DNA of 64,000 nucleotides from Pseudomonas silvicola (GCF_026651855.1 NZ_CP093280.1:3078001-3142000), one strand, 5' to 3'; counted from the stretch's first letter, positions 42,948 through 52,163 are shown. The notes: a model not told the origin generated them from the sequence alone. Numbers and translations are program-made.

Positions 42948-43811
42948 ATGACACTGCTCAAGGGCAAGGTGGCGATCATTACCGGGGCCGGGCGAGGGCT
43001 GGGGGCTGCCCATGCGCGTCGATTGGCGCAAGAGGGCGCGGCGATTGTCGTCAACGACATGGGCCGCGATGAGCGTGGCGAGTACACCGCTGATTCGGTG
43101 GTCGCTTCGATCCGCGAAGCAGGCGGCCAGGCAGTCGCTCACACCCAGGACATTTCTACCGTCGAGGGCGGCCAGTCGTTGCTGGACGCAGCGCTGGCCG
43201 CTTTCGGGCGCGCGGATATCTTGATCAATAACGCCGGTATCTTGCGCGACAAGTCGCTGCTCAAGCTGGACGAGGGTGATTGGGACGTGGTGCTCAAGGT
43301 CAACCTGAAGAGCATGTACGCCGTGACACGCCCGGTGTTCGCGTGGATGAAGGAGAACGGTGGAGGGGTCGTCGTCAATACGTCATCACCCTCAGGCCTG
43401 GTGGGCAACTTCGGGCAGATCAATTACGCGGCGTCCAAGTCGGGGGCCTGGGGATTCTCCAACGTGTTGACCATAGAAGGTGCGAAGTGCGGCGTGCGGG
43501 TCTGGACGCTGGTCCCGACGGCGGTCTCCGCGCTCACCGCGCCGCTGATGGACGCCGCAATGCAAGCGCAGTTGGCGCCGGAGCATGTGGCCGAGGTGAT
43601 GGTGTACATGGTCAGTGAGCTGTCCGGCAGCCGTACCGGGCACTGCCTGTTTGCGTCCGGGCATAGCGTGCGCGAACTCAAGCTGGTATCGGCGCCAGGG
43701 ATCGCAGGTGCGGGTGTCGACCCTGCGTTCACGGCGCGTAGCCTGGCGGCGGCCGAGGAGGCCATTTATCGGCCTGAGCCCACACTGACCGTGATGGATT
43801 TCGCCAAGTAA
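42948..43811 (+). CDS. MFE-2-like SDR, second (3R)-hydroxyacyl-CoA dehydrogenase-type protein
   Basis: The 287-aa protein shows TGAGRGLGAAHARRLAQEGA near residue 12, IVVNDMGRDERGEYTADSVV (the MFE-2 insertion), NNAGILRDKSLLKL near 93, the Ser in VNTSSPSGLVGN and the Tyr/Lys in NYAASK. GGAGG precedes the ATG. It heads a four-gene operon with an SCPx-like thiolase, FolE and FolX. Beta-oxidation of a bulky side chain after the MaoC hydratase is the likely setting. Confidence 0.88.
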   Translation: MTLLKGKVAIITGAGRGLGAAHARRLAQEGAAIVVNDMGRDERGEYTADSVVASIREAGGQAVAHTQDISTVEGGQSLLDAALAAFGRADILINNAGILRDKSLLKLDEGDWDVVLKVNLKSMYAVTRPVFAWMKENGGGVVVNTSSPSGLVGNFGQINYAASKSGAWGFSNVLTIEGAKCGVRVWTLVPTAVSALTAPLMDAAMQAQLAPEHVAEVMVYMVSELSGSRTGHCLFASGHSVRELKLVSAPGIAGAGVDPAFTARSLAAAEEAIYRPEPTLTVMDFAK

Positions 43812-43836
43812 GCGCCCGGTGCGCGTGGAGGTTCGG

Positions 43837-45024
43837 ATGAGCAACAAGACATTGATTGCGGGCGTGGGCATGGTCAAGTTCACCAAGCCTGGCAAGAGTG
43901 CGATGTATGACGAGATGGGCGCCAACGCTGCCAGCGATGCACTGGCCGACGCGGGGATCGAATATTCCCACGTTCAGCAGGCGTTTGCCGGCTTTGTCTC
44001 CGGTGACACCTGCTCCGGTCAGACAGCGGTCTACCGGCTGGGGCTGACCTCCATTCCGGTCATCAACGTGAACAATGCCTGTGCGAGTGGCTCCACGGCA
44101 TTGTTCCTGGCGCGCCAGGCGGTGGCCAGTGGCGCGGTGGACGTGGCGCTGGCGTTGGGTTTCGAGCAAATGAATCCGGGGGCGCTGGCGGGCACTGATC
44201 CGGCATTGCGCACGCCCATTACGGTGCGTCTCGACGCGGCCACCGCGAGCATTCGTGGATGGGACGCCAACGCCCCGGCCGGCCCTCAGTACTTTGGCGG
44301 TGCTGGCGCCGAGTATCTGGAGAAATACCACGTCAGTGCCGACCTCTTTGGGCGTGTTTCTGTCAAGGCGCGCAGCCATGCCATGCGCAATCCGTACGCG
44401 CTGTTCACTGAGCCGCTGACGCTGGAGCAGGTCATGCAATCGCCGCAGATTTTCGGCCCGGTGACGCGCTTGATGTGCTGCCCGCCGACGTGCGGCGCAG
44501 CGGCGGCGGTGGTGGTGTCTGAAGCATACGCGCGCAAGCACGGGCTGAAGAACACCGTCGAAATCGCCGGCATGTCGATGACCACCGACAGCCCCGCCAG
44601 CTTTGAGTCCGGCAGCATGATTGAAGTGGTCGGCGCGGGAATGACGCGCGCCGCCGCTGCCCAGGCCTACGAGCAGGCGGGTATTGGTCCGGATGATGCG
44701 CAGTTGGTGGAGCTGCACGACTGCTTTTCGCCCAACGAAGTGCTCAGTTACGAAGCGCTCGGCTTGTGCCCGGAGGGGGAAGCGGAGCGGTTCGTGTGCA
44801 ACGGCGATAACACCTATGGCGGGCGCATCGTCACCAACCCGTCGGGCGGCTTGCTGTCCAAGGGGCATCCGTTGGGGGCAACAGGGCTTGCCCAGATTGC
44901 CGAGGTGAGCTGGCACTTGCGTGGATTGGCAGGGGATCGGCAGGTGCCTGATGCCCGTGTGGGCGTGCAGCACAACGTAGGGCTGGGCGGCGCCTGCGTC
45001 GTCACCGTTCTCAAGCGTTGCTGA
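43837..45024 (+). CDS. SCPx/lipid-transfer-type thiolase
   Basis: The 395-aa thiolase-fold protein has the nucleophilic Cys in VNNACASGSTAL near residue 80, HDCFSPNEVLSYEALG (the Glu/His region of lipid-transfer-protein thiolases) near 290, the active-site His in SKGHPLGATG near 335 and LGGACVVT near 385. This matches the thiolase part of SCPx and mycobacterial Ltp proteins, which act on branched or steroid 3-keto-acyl-CoA. The presence of the Cys argues for thiolysis rather than the Ltp2-type retro-aldol reaction. GGAGG precedes ATG 43837. It is second in the operon. Confidence 0.88.
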   Translation: MSNKTLIAGVGMVKFTKPGKSAMYDEMGANAASDALADAGIEYSHVQQAFAGFVSGDTCSGQTAVYRLGLTSIPVINVNNACASGSTALFLARQAVASGAVDVALALGFEQMNPGALAGTDPALRTPITVRLDAATASIRGWDANAPAGPQYFGGAGAEYLEKYHVSADLFGRVSVKARSHAMRNPYALFTEPLTLEQVMQSPQIFGPVTRLMCCPPTCGAAAAVVVSEAYARKHGLKNTVEIAGMSMTTDSPASFESGSMIEVVGAGMTRAAAAQAYEQAGIGPDDAQLVELHDCFSPNEVLSYEALGLCPEGEAERFVCNGDNTYGGRIVTNPSGGLLSKGHPLGATGLAQIAEVSWHLRGLAGDRQVPDARVGVQHNVGLGGACVVTVLKRC

Positions 45025-45083
45025 GCGAAGCTCCGGCAGGCGCGGCCTGCCGGGGCCTGGTCCCTGAACGGTAAGGATTGAAC

Positions 45084-45650
45084 ATGCAGGAAGATGATGC
45101 GCTGACCCGGCGTTACAGGGAAATCTTGCTTGAGATTGGCGAAGACCCTCGACGTGAGGGGTTGCTGGATACTCCGAAGCGTGCTGCCAAGGCCATGCAG
45201 TATTTGTGCAACGGTTATGGCAAGACCGTCGAGGCGCTGGTCAACGGCGCGCTGTTTGCGTCTGACACCGACGAGATGATCATCGTCAAGGACATCGAGT
45301 TGTATTCATTGTGCGAACACCATCTGCTGCCCTTTATTGGCAAGGCTCATGTGGCCTACATGCCGACGGGCAAGGTGCTGGGGCTGTCCAAGGTCGCGCG
45401 GATCGTCGACATGTTCGCCCGCCGTTTGCAGATCCAGGAGAACCTGACGCGCCAGATTGCCGAGTCTTTGCGTGACGTTACTCAGGCGGCGGGTGTCGCG
45501 GTGGTGATCGAAGCCCGGCACATGTGCATGATGATGCGCGGCGTTGAAAAGCAGAACTCAGTGATGACGACCTCGGTGATGCTGGGCGCTTTTCGCGAGT
45601 CCAGTAGTACGCGGCAGGAGTTTCTGCAGCTGATTGGAGGCGGACGATGA
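45084..45650 (+). CDS. folE: GTP cyclohydrolase I
   Basis: The 188-aa FolE-type enzyme converts GTP to 7,8-dihydroneopterin triphosphate. Zinc and active-site elements are visible: [20 protein letters not shown] near residue 78, [20 protein letters not shown] near 110 and [16 protein letters not shown] near 150. AAGGA lies before ATG 45084. It is 59 bp after the thiolase stop and overlaps the next gene by ATGA. Housekeeping FolE copies are usually elsewhere, so its place in a catabolic operon suggests induced pterin supply. Confidence 0.95.
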   Translation: MQEDDALTRRYREILLEIGEDPRREGLLDTPKRAAKAMQYLCNGYGKTVEALVNGALFASDTDEMIIVKDIELYSLCEHHLLPFIGKAHVAYMPTGKVLGLSKVARIVDMFARRLQIQENLTRQIAESLRDVTQAAGVAVVIEARHMCMMMRGVEKQNSVMTTSVMLGAFRESSSTRQEFLQLIGGGR

Positions 45651-46018
45651 AAGCGCTCGGCAGTACCACTGCACGGATCCAGATCAAGAACCTGCGATTG
45701 CGAACCTACATCGGCATCAACGAAGAGGAGATCCGTAATCGTCAGGATGTGGTGATCAACCTGGTGCTCGAATACCTCGCCGATCAGGTGACCCACAGTG
45801 AATCCATCGAACACGCGGTGAACTATCGCACGCTGACCAAGGCGGTGATCCGCCATGTAGAGCGCAACCGTTTTGGACTGCTGGAGCGTCTGGCGCAGGA
45901 AGTGCTGGACGTGCTGATGAACCATCCTCAGGTATCGCTGGCGCAGGTCGAGATCGACAAACCCCATGCCTTGCGGTTTGCCGACTCGGTGTCGGTGACG
46001 CTCTGCGCGATGCGCTGA
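45647..46018 (+). CDS. folX: Dihydroneopterin triphosphate 2'-epimerase (FolX-type)
   Basis: The 123-aa protein matches FolX more closely than Fol[15 protein letters not shown]-like start, [40 protein letters not shown] and [13 protein letters not shown]. FolX epimerises dihydroneopterin triphosphate to the monapterin form, the precursor of tetrahydromonapterin used by bacterial phenylalanine hydroxylase. Its start overlaps the folE stop (ATGA). The reductase FolM, which completes the cofactor, is not among the SDRs in this window. It ends 57 bp from a convergent dehydrogenase gene. Confidence 0.92.
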   Translation: MKALGSTTARIQIKNLRLRTYIGINEEEIRNRQDVVINLVLEYLADQVTHSESIEHAVNYRTLTKAVIRHVERNRFGLLERLAQEVLDVLMNHPQVSLAQVEIDKPHALRFADSVSVTLCAMR

Positions 46019-46075
46019 GCCTGGATCTGTGCTGGCCGCTGCAGACCGTTGCGGGTCCGCAGCACTGCCAACGTA

Positions 46076-47125
46076 TCAGTCCAGTGGTCGGGTGACGCGC
46101 TGCCACAGGGTCGCACCCTCTGCGGCCAGGGTGTTACGCCCCAGATACTCCGCCCAATAATGTTCGCTGCCACCCTCGGCACGCCACTGCCACAGCCGAC
46201 GCGTGAAGTAGTGCAAACTGTGTTCATCGGTCACCCCAATGGCGCCGAAAATCTGGTGGGCGATTTCCGTCATGCGGGTCGCGGCACGGCCTGTGAGGCT
46301 CTTGGCGATGGCTGCGCCATATTCCGCGCGATCGGCGTCGATCTGACGGGCTGCGTATAACCCGGCAACCTGGGCTGCTGCCGTGTGTTCCGCTAGCTCG
46401 GCGACGTACTGCTGGATCGCCTGAAATTTGCCCAGTGTTTTCCCGAACTGAATGCGCGTTCCAGCGTACTCCAGACAGAGGTCGAGCACCTGCTCCATGG
46501 CACCGGCCATCTGGATGGCCCGTAATGCCGCCAGATAAGGGCGTAAATCAGCACCCTTTAGCCAAGGCACCGACCGCGCTAGCGTGACCGGCTGACCCTT
46601 CAATTTCAGCGCGCCAGCGGGCATGCGGTCATAGGTTGGGGTAGCGGTTGCCAGTTCGCTGTCGATGCTCACCAGGCAGAGGCTGGGTTGTTCGACCGTG
46701 CCCGCCAGAAGCACCACATGGCGGACTGCTGGTGACCAGGACAGCTGCTGATCCACTCCGTGCACACGCCCCTGGGCATCGAGTTCAAAACGCTCGGCTG
46801 AAAATGTCATCGGGCCGTCCGGCACTGCGATGCCTGCACGGTCGAGCAAACCGCTGGCGATCACGCTTTCGCCCAATGGAATGGGGGCTGCATAGCGTCC
46901 ACACAGGCGCAAGGTCTGTTCCATATCACGCCAGGACATTTCGGCGCCGCCGGTGGATTCGCTGCACATGGCCAAGGGAATGCCCATTGCCACCAGCGAC
47001 TGCCACAGCTCGGTGTCAAACTGTCCTTGTTCACTGGCTACCCAACTGTCACGGGAAACGGCGTCGGCAAACAGCCTGTTCACCTGATGGGCCATCATCT
47101 CGCTAATGTTCATTTCGTCGCTCAT
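46076..47125 (-). CDS. Acyl-CoA dehydrogenase family protein, small subunit type
   Basis: The 349-aa protein is a divergent acyl-CoA dehydrogenase. It has a weak N-terminal domain, no SEPxxGSD signature in the middle, and a recognisable C-terminal FAD region (RIQFGKTLGKFQAIQQYVAE near 235, HQIFGAIGVTDEHSLHYFTR near 300). Shortened, motif-poor subunits of this kind pair with a regular subunit in alpha2beta2 steroid dehydrogenases such as ChsE1-ChsE2. Its start overlaps the stop of the regular subunit gene by ATGA, supporting a stoichiometric complex. Confidence 0.88.
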   Translation of the reverse strand: MSDEMNISEMMAHQVNRLFADAVSRDSWVASEQGQFDTELWQSLVAMGIPLAMCSESTGGAEMSWRDMEQTLRLCGRYAAPIPLGESVIASGLLDRAGIAVPDGPMTFSAERFELDAQGRVHGVDQQLSWSPAVRHVVLLAGTVEQPSLCLVSIDSELATATPTYDRMPAGALKLKGQPVTLARSVPWLKGADLRPYLAALRAIQMAGAMEQVLDLCLEYAGTRIQFGKTLGKFQAIQQYVAELAEHTAAAQVAGLYAARQIDADRAEYGAAIAKSLTGRAATRMTEIAHQIFGAIGVTDEHSLHYFTRRLWQWRAEGGSEHYWAEYLGRNTLAAEGATLWQRVTRPLD

Positions 47126-48282
47126 TTCAGGCCCAGCCCCTTGGCCGTGATACCGCGCAATATTTCCCGGGTGCCTCCGCGCAACGAGAAGCTGGGAACG
47201 GTGTGCACCAGGAACCCCAATAGTTCGCTGAGCGTGTTGCCCTTGACCACCGTGGCGGGAGGGTCCAGCAGTTCGCGCACCAGCTCTGGCATGCGCTGCT
47301 CATGCAGGTTGCCAAGATCCTTGACCAGCGCCGCTTCGCGGGAAGGCGAATGGCCGTCGACCAGTTGCCCGAGTATCGACAATGACATCTCCCTGAGGAT
47401 GACCAGCTCGGCCTCGGCTTCACCCAGTCGCCGGGCTACCATGCGCTCCTGCGGGCCAGCGGCGCGCAAGGCGTCGACCGTCAATGGCAGCAACGGGTAG
47501 GCACTCATGTAGCGATCCGGCTGGCTGCGTTCGAAGGCCAGTTCCGCGCTGGCTTGCGCCCAACCGTCGCCTTCCTGTCCCACCAGCATGTCATCCGGCA
47601 CGAACACGTCGTCAAATGTGACCTCGTTGAAATGAGCCTCGCCGGTCAGGTCTTTGATCGGTCGCACCTCAATCCCTGAGCTGCGCATGTCGATCAAAAA
47701 CTGCGACAACCCTTTGTGTTTTTCTACTTCCGCCGGGCCGCCGCTGCGAAACAACCCGATCATGAAATCGCAGAGGTGTGCGTTGGTGGTCCAGACCTTG
47801 CGCCCGTTGAGGCGCCATCCACCCTCCACGCGACTGGCACGTGATCGCAGGGAGGCCAGGTCGGAGCCTGCGTCAGGTTCGCTCAAGCCAATACAAAATG
47901 ACGCTTCACCTTTGGCGATCATCGGTAGAAACCGCTGGCGTTGCGCCTCGCTGCCGAGTCGCAGCAGCAAGGGCCCGCTCTGGCGATCACCAAACCAGTG
48001 AGCGCCGAGGGGGGCGCCGGCCGCGAGCATTTCTTCGACGACCACATAGCGCTCAAGCCCAGAGCGCTCATGCCCGCCGTATTGACGTGGCCAGGTCATG
48101 CCGATCCAGCCACGCTGTCCGACTTGTCGACTGAATTCTCGATCAAAGCCAGTCCACGAGTGGCCTATTTGCCAGCCGGACCACTGGCTCGATGCGTCCG
48201 CGAGAAAGCGCCTGACGTCCTGGCGCAATGGTTCGAGCCGTGCGGGAATTTCCAGGGGCCTGAAATTAAACAGTGCTGACAT
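47122..48282 (-). CDS. Acyl-CoA dehydrogenase, large subunit type
   Basis: The 386-aa protein has the full architecture: FCIGLSEPDAGSDLASLRSRAS near residue 130, GRKVWTTNAHLCDFMI near 160 and a C-terminal domain ending SLRGGTREILRGITAKGLGL. GAGGA lies 7 nt before the ATG. It is translationally coupled to the smaller, motif-poor subunit gene and together they probably form a heteromeric FAD dehydrogenase. It follows a CoA-transferase gene by 10 bp in a five-gene operon. Confidence 0.92.
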   Translation of the reverse strand: MSALFNFRPLEIPARLEPLRQDVRRFLADASSQWSGWQIGHSWTGFDREFSRQVGQRGWIGMTWPRQYGGHERSGLERYVVVEEMLAAGAPLGAHWFGDRQSGPLLLRLGSEAQRQRFLPMIAKGEASFCIGLSEPDAGSDLASLRSRASRVEGGWRLNGRKVWTTNAHLCDFMIGLFRSGGPAEVEKHKGLSQFLIDMRSSGIEVRPIKDLTGEAHFNEVTFDDVFVPDDMLVGQEGDGWAQASAELAFERSQPDRYMSAYPLLPLTVDALRAAGPQERMVARRLGEAEAELVILREMSLSILGQLVDGHSPSREAALVKDLGNLHEQRMPELVRELLDPPATVVKGNTLSELLGFLVHTVPSFSLRGGTREILRGITAKGLGLK

Positions 48283-48292
48283 GCCCGTTTCC

Positions 48293-49528
48293 TCAAATAA
48301 CGTGGTTGCAACGCAAATCGCTGATCTGCTCAGGGGAGAGGTTCAGCCATTGACTCAGCACTTCGTCGGTGTGCTCACCGACCGTGGGAGGTGCGTAGGT
48401 GTACTGCACCGGAGTCGCTGAAAAGCGCATGGGGCTCGCTGCCGAGCGAATCGTTCCGTTGAGTGGGTGGTGCTGGGTGACGATCGACTCCCTGGCCTTC
48501 ACATGGGGGTCTCGTTCCAGATCGGCCATGTCGTTGATCGGTCCGCACGAGACCGTGTTGGCGTTCAGGTGTTCGATCCATTGATCTTTGCTGCGCCCAC
48601 GCAACGCTTCAGTCAACTGCCGTGACAGCTCGCTACGATAAGCGACCCGTGCGGCGTTCCGCGCGAACCGCGGATCGTCGATCCAGTCTGCGCGCCCGAC
48701 GGCGTTGGCCAGGCGTACAAATTCGCGGTCGTTGAACGTGGCCACCAGGATGTAGCCATCGTCCACCGCGTACACCCCATAAGGCGAGGCGCTGGGGTGG
48801 TCGTTGCCGGTACGGCCCAGTTCCTTGCCGCCGTTGAACCAGGCCGAAAACGTGTTGAGCAACGTCGCCATCTGAGCATCCATCAGCGACACATCGATGT
48901 GCTGGCCGACGCCGCTGGCGTGGCGGTGGTTGAGCGCGCCCAGGACGCCAATCGCCGCGTACAGACCCGCGCAGACGTCCGCGACCGGGATGCCCACGCG
49001 CATCGGCCCTTCGCCGTCTTCGCCGGGGCGGTGGCCGGTGACCGACATGACGCCCGCCATGGCCTGGATCAGGTAGTCATACCCGGACCGCTCGGCGTAG
49101 GGGCCGGTCTGGCCAAACCCGGTGATCGAACAGTAGATCAGGCGTGGATTGATCTTGCTCAGTTCCTCGTAGCCCAGCCCGTAGCGCGCCAGCGTGCCGG
49201 TGCGGTAATTCTCCAGCAGTACGTCACAGCTTTCGGCGAGCTGTCGAATCAGCTCCTGACCTGCAGGCTGCGCGAAGTCGATGGCGATCGATCGCTTGTT
49301 GCGGTTAGCGGCCTGGCTGTAGGTCGACTCTTGATGGGCCTGGCCTTCGGTGCCGCTGATCCAGGGCGGGCCGATGCGGCGAATGTCGTCGCCTTCGCCC
49401 TGGCGTTCTATCTTGATGACCTCGGCGCCCATGTCGCCCAGGATTTGCCCCGCGAAAGGTCCGGCGACCACACGGGTCATGTCCAGCACGCGAATGCCCG
49501 ACAGTGCTTGTGGATGTGGGTTGTGCAT
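48293..49528 (-). CDS. CaiB/BaiF-family (type III) CoA-transferase
   Basis: The 411-aa protein shows the family start LSGIRVLDMTRVVAGPFAGQ (residues 9-28), AEVIKIERQGEGDD, the catalytic Asp in VSLMDAQMATLLNTF near 220, and RYGLGYEELSKINPRLIYCS. It moves CoA between carboxylates and thereby activates the pathway acid without ATP. ATG 49528 follows GAGGG at 8 nt; the track back to 49747 would overlap the SDR gene. BaiF-type members act on bile acids, carnitine, formate or aromatic acids, so the substrate is open. Confidence 0.92.
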   Translation of the reverse strand: MHNPHPQALSGIRVLDMTRVVAGPFAGQILGDMGAEVIKIERQGEGDDIRRIGPPWISGTEGQAHQESTYSQAANRNKRSIAIDFAQPAGQELIRQLAESCDVLLENYRTGTLARYGLGYEELSKINPRLIYCSITGFGQTGPYAERSGYDYLIQAMAGVMSVTGHRPGEDGEGPMRVGIPVADVCAGLYAAIGVLGALNHRHASGVGQHIDVSLMDAQMATLLNTFSAWFNGGKELGRTGNDHPSASPYGVYAVDDGYILVATFNDREFVRLANAVGRADWIDDPRFARNAARVAYRSELSRQLTEALRGRSKDQWIEHLNANTVSCGPINDMADLERDPHVKARESIVTQHHPLNGTIRSAASPMRFSATPVQYTYAPPTVGEHTDEVLSQWLNLSPEQISDLRCNHVI

Positions 49529-49539
49529 GGCGAACGCCC

Positions 49540-50313
49540 TCAGACAGTAATGGTGTAGCCGCCGTTGACCGACAGCACCTGGCCGGTGATGTAGGAGGCG
49601 CCTTCGCTGAGCAGGAAGCCGACAGGCACCGCAACTTCCTCGGGGCTTGCGAAGCGACCGAGTGCGATTTGTTGAAGGTAGGTGTCGAGAAATTTCGGGT
49701 CGCTGCGGACTTTCTCGGTCATAGCGGTTTCCACCATGCCGAAGCACACAGCGTTAGAACGAATGCCATAGCGCGCCCATTCCCGAGCGGCGGTCATGGC
49801 CATGCCGAACATGCCTGATTTCGCGGCAGAGTAGTTGATCTGCCCCAGGCTGCCGCGCCGCCCCGCGTCGGAGGAGATGAACACAATGGCGCCGGGGGCC
49901 TTGTCGCCGCTCTTGGCGCGTTCGATCAAATGCCGCCCCAGCGCCTGGGTGAACAGGAAGGACCCGGTAAGGTGCACCTCCAGTACTTGCTGCCATTGTT
50001 CGAGGGTCATTTTTTCGATCATCGCCGGGCGGCCGATGCCGGCGTTGTTGACCAGACCGTGCACGGCACCGAAGCGGGCGATGGATTGGGTGATGACCTG
50101 TTCGGCAAATTGCGCGTCGACCACGTTGCCCGCGAAAGGCAGGTAGCGTTCGCCCAGTTCTTGCGCAGCGGTCTGCAAGATGCCGGCGTCAAGATCGACC
50201 GCGGCGACGTTCGCACCTTGTGCCAGAACGAACCTGGCAATGGCCAGTCCGATGCCCTGGCCTGCGCCGGTGATGATGATCGTACGTCCCTGCAGGGACA
50301 TTGGATTGTTCAT
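49540..50313 (-). CDS. SDR-family oxidoreductase
   Basis: The 257-aa classical SDR carries TGAGQGIGLAIARFVLAQGA near residue 14, NNAGIGRPAMIEKM near 90, the Ser in VFISSDAGRRGS and YSAAK near 160, and ends SVNGGYTITV like FabG-type enzymes. It lies between the DUF35 gene (19 bp gap) and the CoA-transferase (11 bp gap) in the operon. It probably oxidises a hydroxyl group of a pathway acyl-CoA or free acid; substrate unknown. Confidence 0.9.
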   Translation of the reverse strand: MNNPMSLQGRTIIITGAGQGIGLAIARFVLAQGANVAAVDLDAGILQTAAQELGERYLPFAGNVVDAQFAEQVITQSIARFGAVHGLVNNAGIGRPAMIEKMTLEQWQQVLEVHLTGSFLFTQALGRHLIERAKSGDKAPGAIVFISSDAGRRGSLGQINYSAAKSGMFGMAMTAAREWARYGIRSNAVCFGMVETAMTEKVRSDPKFLDTYLQQIALGRFASPEEVAVPVGFLLSEGASYITGQVLSVNGGYTITV

Positions 50314-50332
50314 GTGTAGGGTCTGCCTTTTG

Positions 50333-50704
50333 TTATTCGAAGTGATCAGGGTCAAACACGACAAAGAACCGCTCGGCGTCGCGGTTGATCCGCGCACGGA
50401 CGCGCTGGCCGATCTTCACGCTGTCTGCGGGTGTGCATTCGACCCGACTCATCATTCGCGGGCCTTCCGCCAAATCCACCAGCACCACGTTGTAAGGTTC
50501 GGCAGGGGGCTTGGGACGGACCACGGTGATGGCGTAAACCGTGCCCAGACCGCTGGCCTGCACCCATTCGAGGTCCAGGGCGCCGGAACCCGGCTCAAGC
50601 GTGCGCGGGTAGAAAAAACAGCGCTGGCTGGCGCGGCTGCGCTGCAGCATGAAACGGCCTTGGGCCAGGTGTTCCTGAAATTCTGCGTCGGGTCGTAACG
50701 GCAT
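50333..50704 (-). CDS. DUF35 OB-fold protein, zinc-ribbon cysteines lost
   Basis: The 123-aa protein matches the DUF35/OB-fold acyl-CoA-binding family: GRFMLQRSRASQRCFFYPRT near residue 15, then LEWVQASGLGTVYAITVV and PYNVVLVDLAEGPRMMSRV. The family normally has a rubredoxin-like CxxC...CxxC ribbon in this part. Here only a single Cys is present, so zinc binding is unlikely. DUF35 proteins partner with SCPx/Ltp thiolases (for example ChsH2 with Ltp2); the thiolase at 43837 in the same regulon is the natural candidate. It opens the operon, 121 bp from a TetR-type palindrome. Confidence 0.85.
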   Translation of the reverse strand: MPLRPDAEFQEHLAQGRFMLQRSRASQRCFFYPRTLEPGSGALDLEWVQASGLGTVYAITVVRPKPPAEPYNVVLVDLAEGPRMMSRVECTPADSVKIGQRVRARINRDAERFFVVFDPDHFE

Positions 50705-50824
50705 ACTTGAAGATCCTTGCCGGTCGGCGCTCAGCATCTGCTGGCGTTATTTAACTGACACCTTGTTGGTAGCTGATAATTGAATCTCAGCTATGTGTGG
50801 CAGTTGTACTTTATTTTTGTAGAA

Positions 50825-50845
50825 TAACTGTCAAACAGTCAGCTA
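50825..50845. promoter_or_regulatory. Predicted TetR operator 5
   Basis: TAACTGTCA-AAC-AGTCAGCTA between the divergent DUF35 operon and the MFS gene. Extra partial half-sites (TAACTGACA at 50752-50760 region and TAGCTGATA/TCTCAGCTA near 50771-50794) suggest more than one bound dimer. Confidence 0.7.
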
Positions 50846-50901
50846 TGACTATGGCGACAATCCAGTTGCCAGTCAAGCGGACCGCAGACAGGAACCCGTC
50901 G

Positions 50902-52152
50902 ATGGACGATTCACGTTTCACTGATTCACTTTGGGCACCGTTGCGCTTTCCCGCGTTTCGCTGGCTATGGCTGGGCGCCCTGGCCATGAACCTGGCAATC
51001 TGGATGCAAAGCGTGGGCGCCGCTTGGGTCATGGTGTCGCTGACGACTTCTCCGTTGCTGGTGGCGCTGGTGCAAACCGCGATCAGCTTGCCCTCATTTC
51101 TGTTTGGACTGCCGGGCGGGGTGTTCGCCGATGTGTTTGACCGGCGTAACTATTTGCTGGTGACTCACAGTGCGATGCTGGCGAGTGCGGTGGTGCTGGT
51201 GATCTGTTGCGCCCTCGGCTGGCTTGGCCCGTGGACGCTGCTGTTTCTGACTTTTGCTTTCGGCATCGGTTTTGCGATGCAAGGCCCGGCCTGGTACACC
51301 AGCCAGGCCGAGTCGGTGCCCATGGCTTTCATGGGTTCTGCGATGGCGTTGTCATCGGTGTCCTACAGCTCGGCGCGCGCGGTTGGTCCGGCGATTGCCG
51401 GGGGGCTGGTCAGCGTTTCGGGCGTGACGATGGTTTTCGCGGCGTGCGGGTTGCTCCTGAGTGGATCCTTGCTTGCGGTCATGACGCTGCGTTCGCCGCC
51501 GCGTGATACGTCGGCACCGGCGCAAACCCTGCGCTCCGGCCTGGCGGGAGCGGTGAGTTTTGCGCGTAACTCGCGGGTGATTCGCGATCAAAGCCTGCGC
51601 ACTGTGGCCTTCGTCGGTGCGGGCAGCGCGCTGTGGGCGTTGCTACCGGTGGTGGCCAGTGAGTCGGCGGGCGCTGGTGGTTACGGCATGCTGTTGGGGA
51701 GCATCGGTGCCGGTACGCTGTTCGGCGCGCTGGTGATCACCGGGCTGCGTCAGCGCATGGGGATCAACGGAATGTTGGCGCTGGCGTGCGCCGCCTACAC
51801 GCTGGGCACAGTGGTCCTGGCATTGATCTCGGACGTGTGGCTGCAAGCCCCGGCGCTGTTTCTGGCGGGGATTGGCTGGATGCTGATTGGCACCAGTAAT
51901 CTGGCAGCCATTCAGATGGCGGTGCCCTCTCATGTGCGGGCGCGTTCTGTGGCGATCTACATGCTGGTGTTTCAGGGGTCGATGGCCATCGGAGGGGCGT
52001 TTTGGGGGCTGGTCGCTATTCAGACTGGTACTCGCATTGCGTTGTTGCTTGCGGCGGCGATGACGGTGTTCGCGCTGTGGGTGATGTACCGACTGGCGAT
52101 CCCGGCGGCATCGTCCAGCAGTGACGCTGCGCTTGAGCCTTCTGCTCGTTGA
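50902..52152 (+). CDS. MFS transporter, EntS/DHA3-like exporter group
   Basis: The 416-aa membrane protein has 12 predicted helices. It begins FPAFRWLWLGALAMNLAIWM, and its loop motif GGVFADVFDRRNYLLVTH is typical of the MFS_3 group with enterobactin exporter EntS. ATG 50902 is preferred because AGGA lies 8 nt upstream, and the nearest alternative ATG at 50845 abuts the TetR palindrome. Regulation together with the catabolic genes suggests efflux of an intermediate or toxic substrate rather than uptake. Confidence 0.82.
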   Translation: MDDSRFTDSLWAPLRFPAFRWLWLGALAMNLAIWMQSVGAAWVMVSLTTSPLLVALVQTAISLPSFLFGLPGGVFADVFDRRNYLLVTHSAMLASAVVLVICCALGWLGPWTLLFLTFAFGIGFAMQGPAWYTSQAESVPMAFMGSAMALSSVSYSSARAVGPAIAGGLVSVSGVTMVFAACGLLLSGSLLAVMTLRSPPRDTSAPAQTLRSGLAGAVSFARNSRVIRDQSLRTVAFVGAGSALWALLPVVASESAGAGGYGMLLGSIGAGTLFGALVITGLRQRMGINGMLALACAAYTLGTVVLALISDVWLQAPALFLAGIGWMLIGTSNLAAIQMAVPSHVRARSVAIYMLVFQGSMAIGGAFWGLVAIQTGTRIALLLAAAMTVFALWVMYRLAIPAASSSSDAALEPSAR

Positions 52153-52163
52153 CCCGCAGAAAG

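Noticed and set aside
43837-45024. Assignment of the thiolase as an Ltp2-type retro-aldolase
   Set aside because: The nucleophilic Cys (NNACASGS) and the C-terminal GHPLGATG are present, which favours thiolysis.
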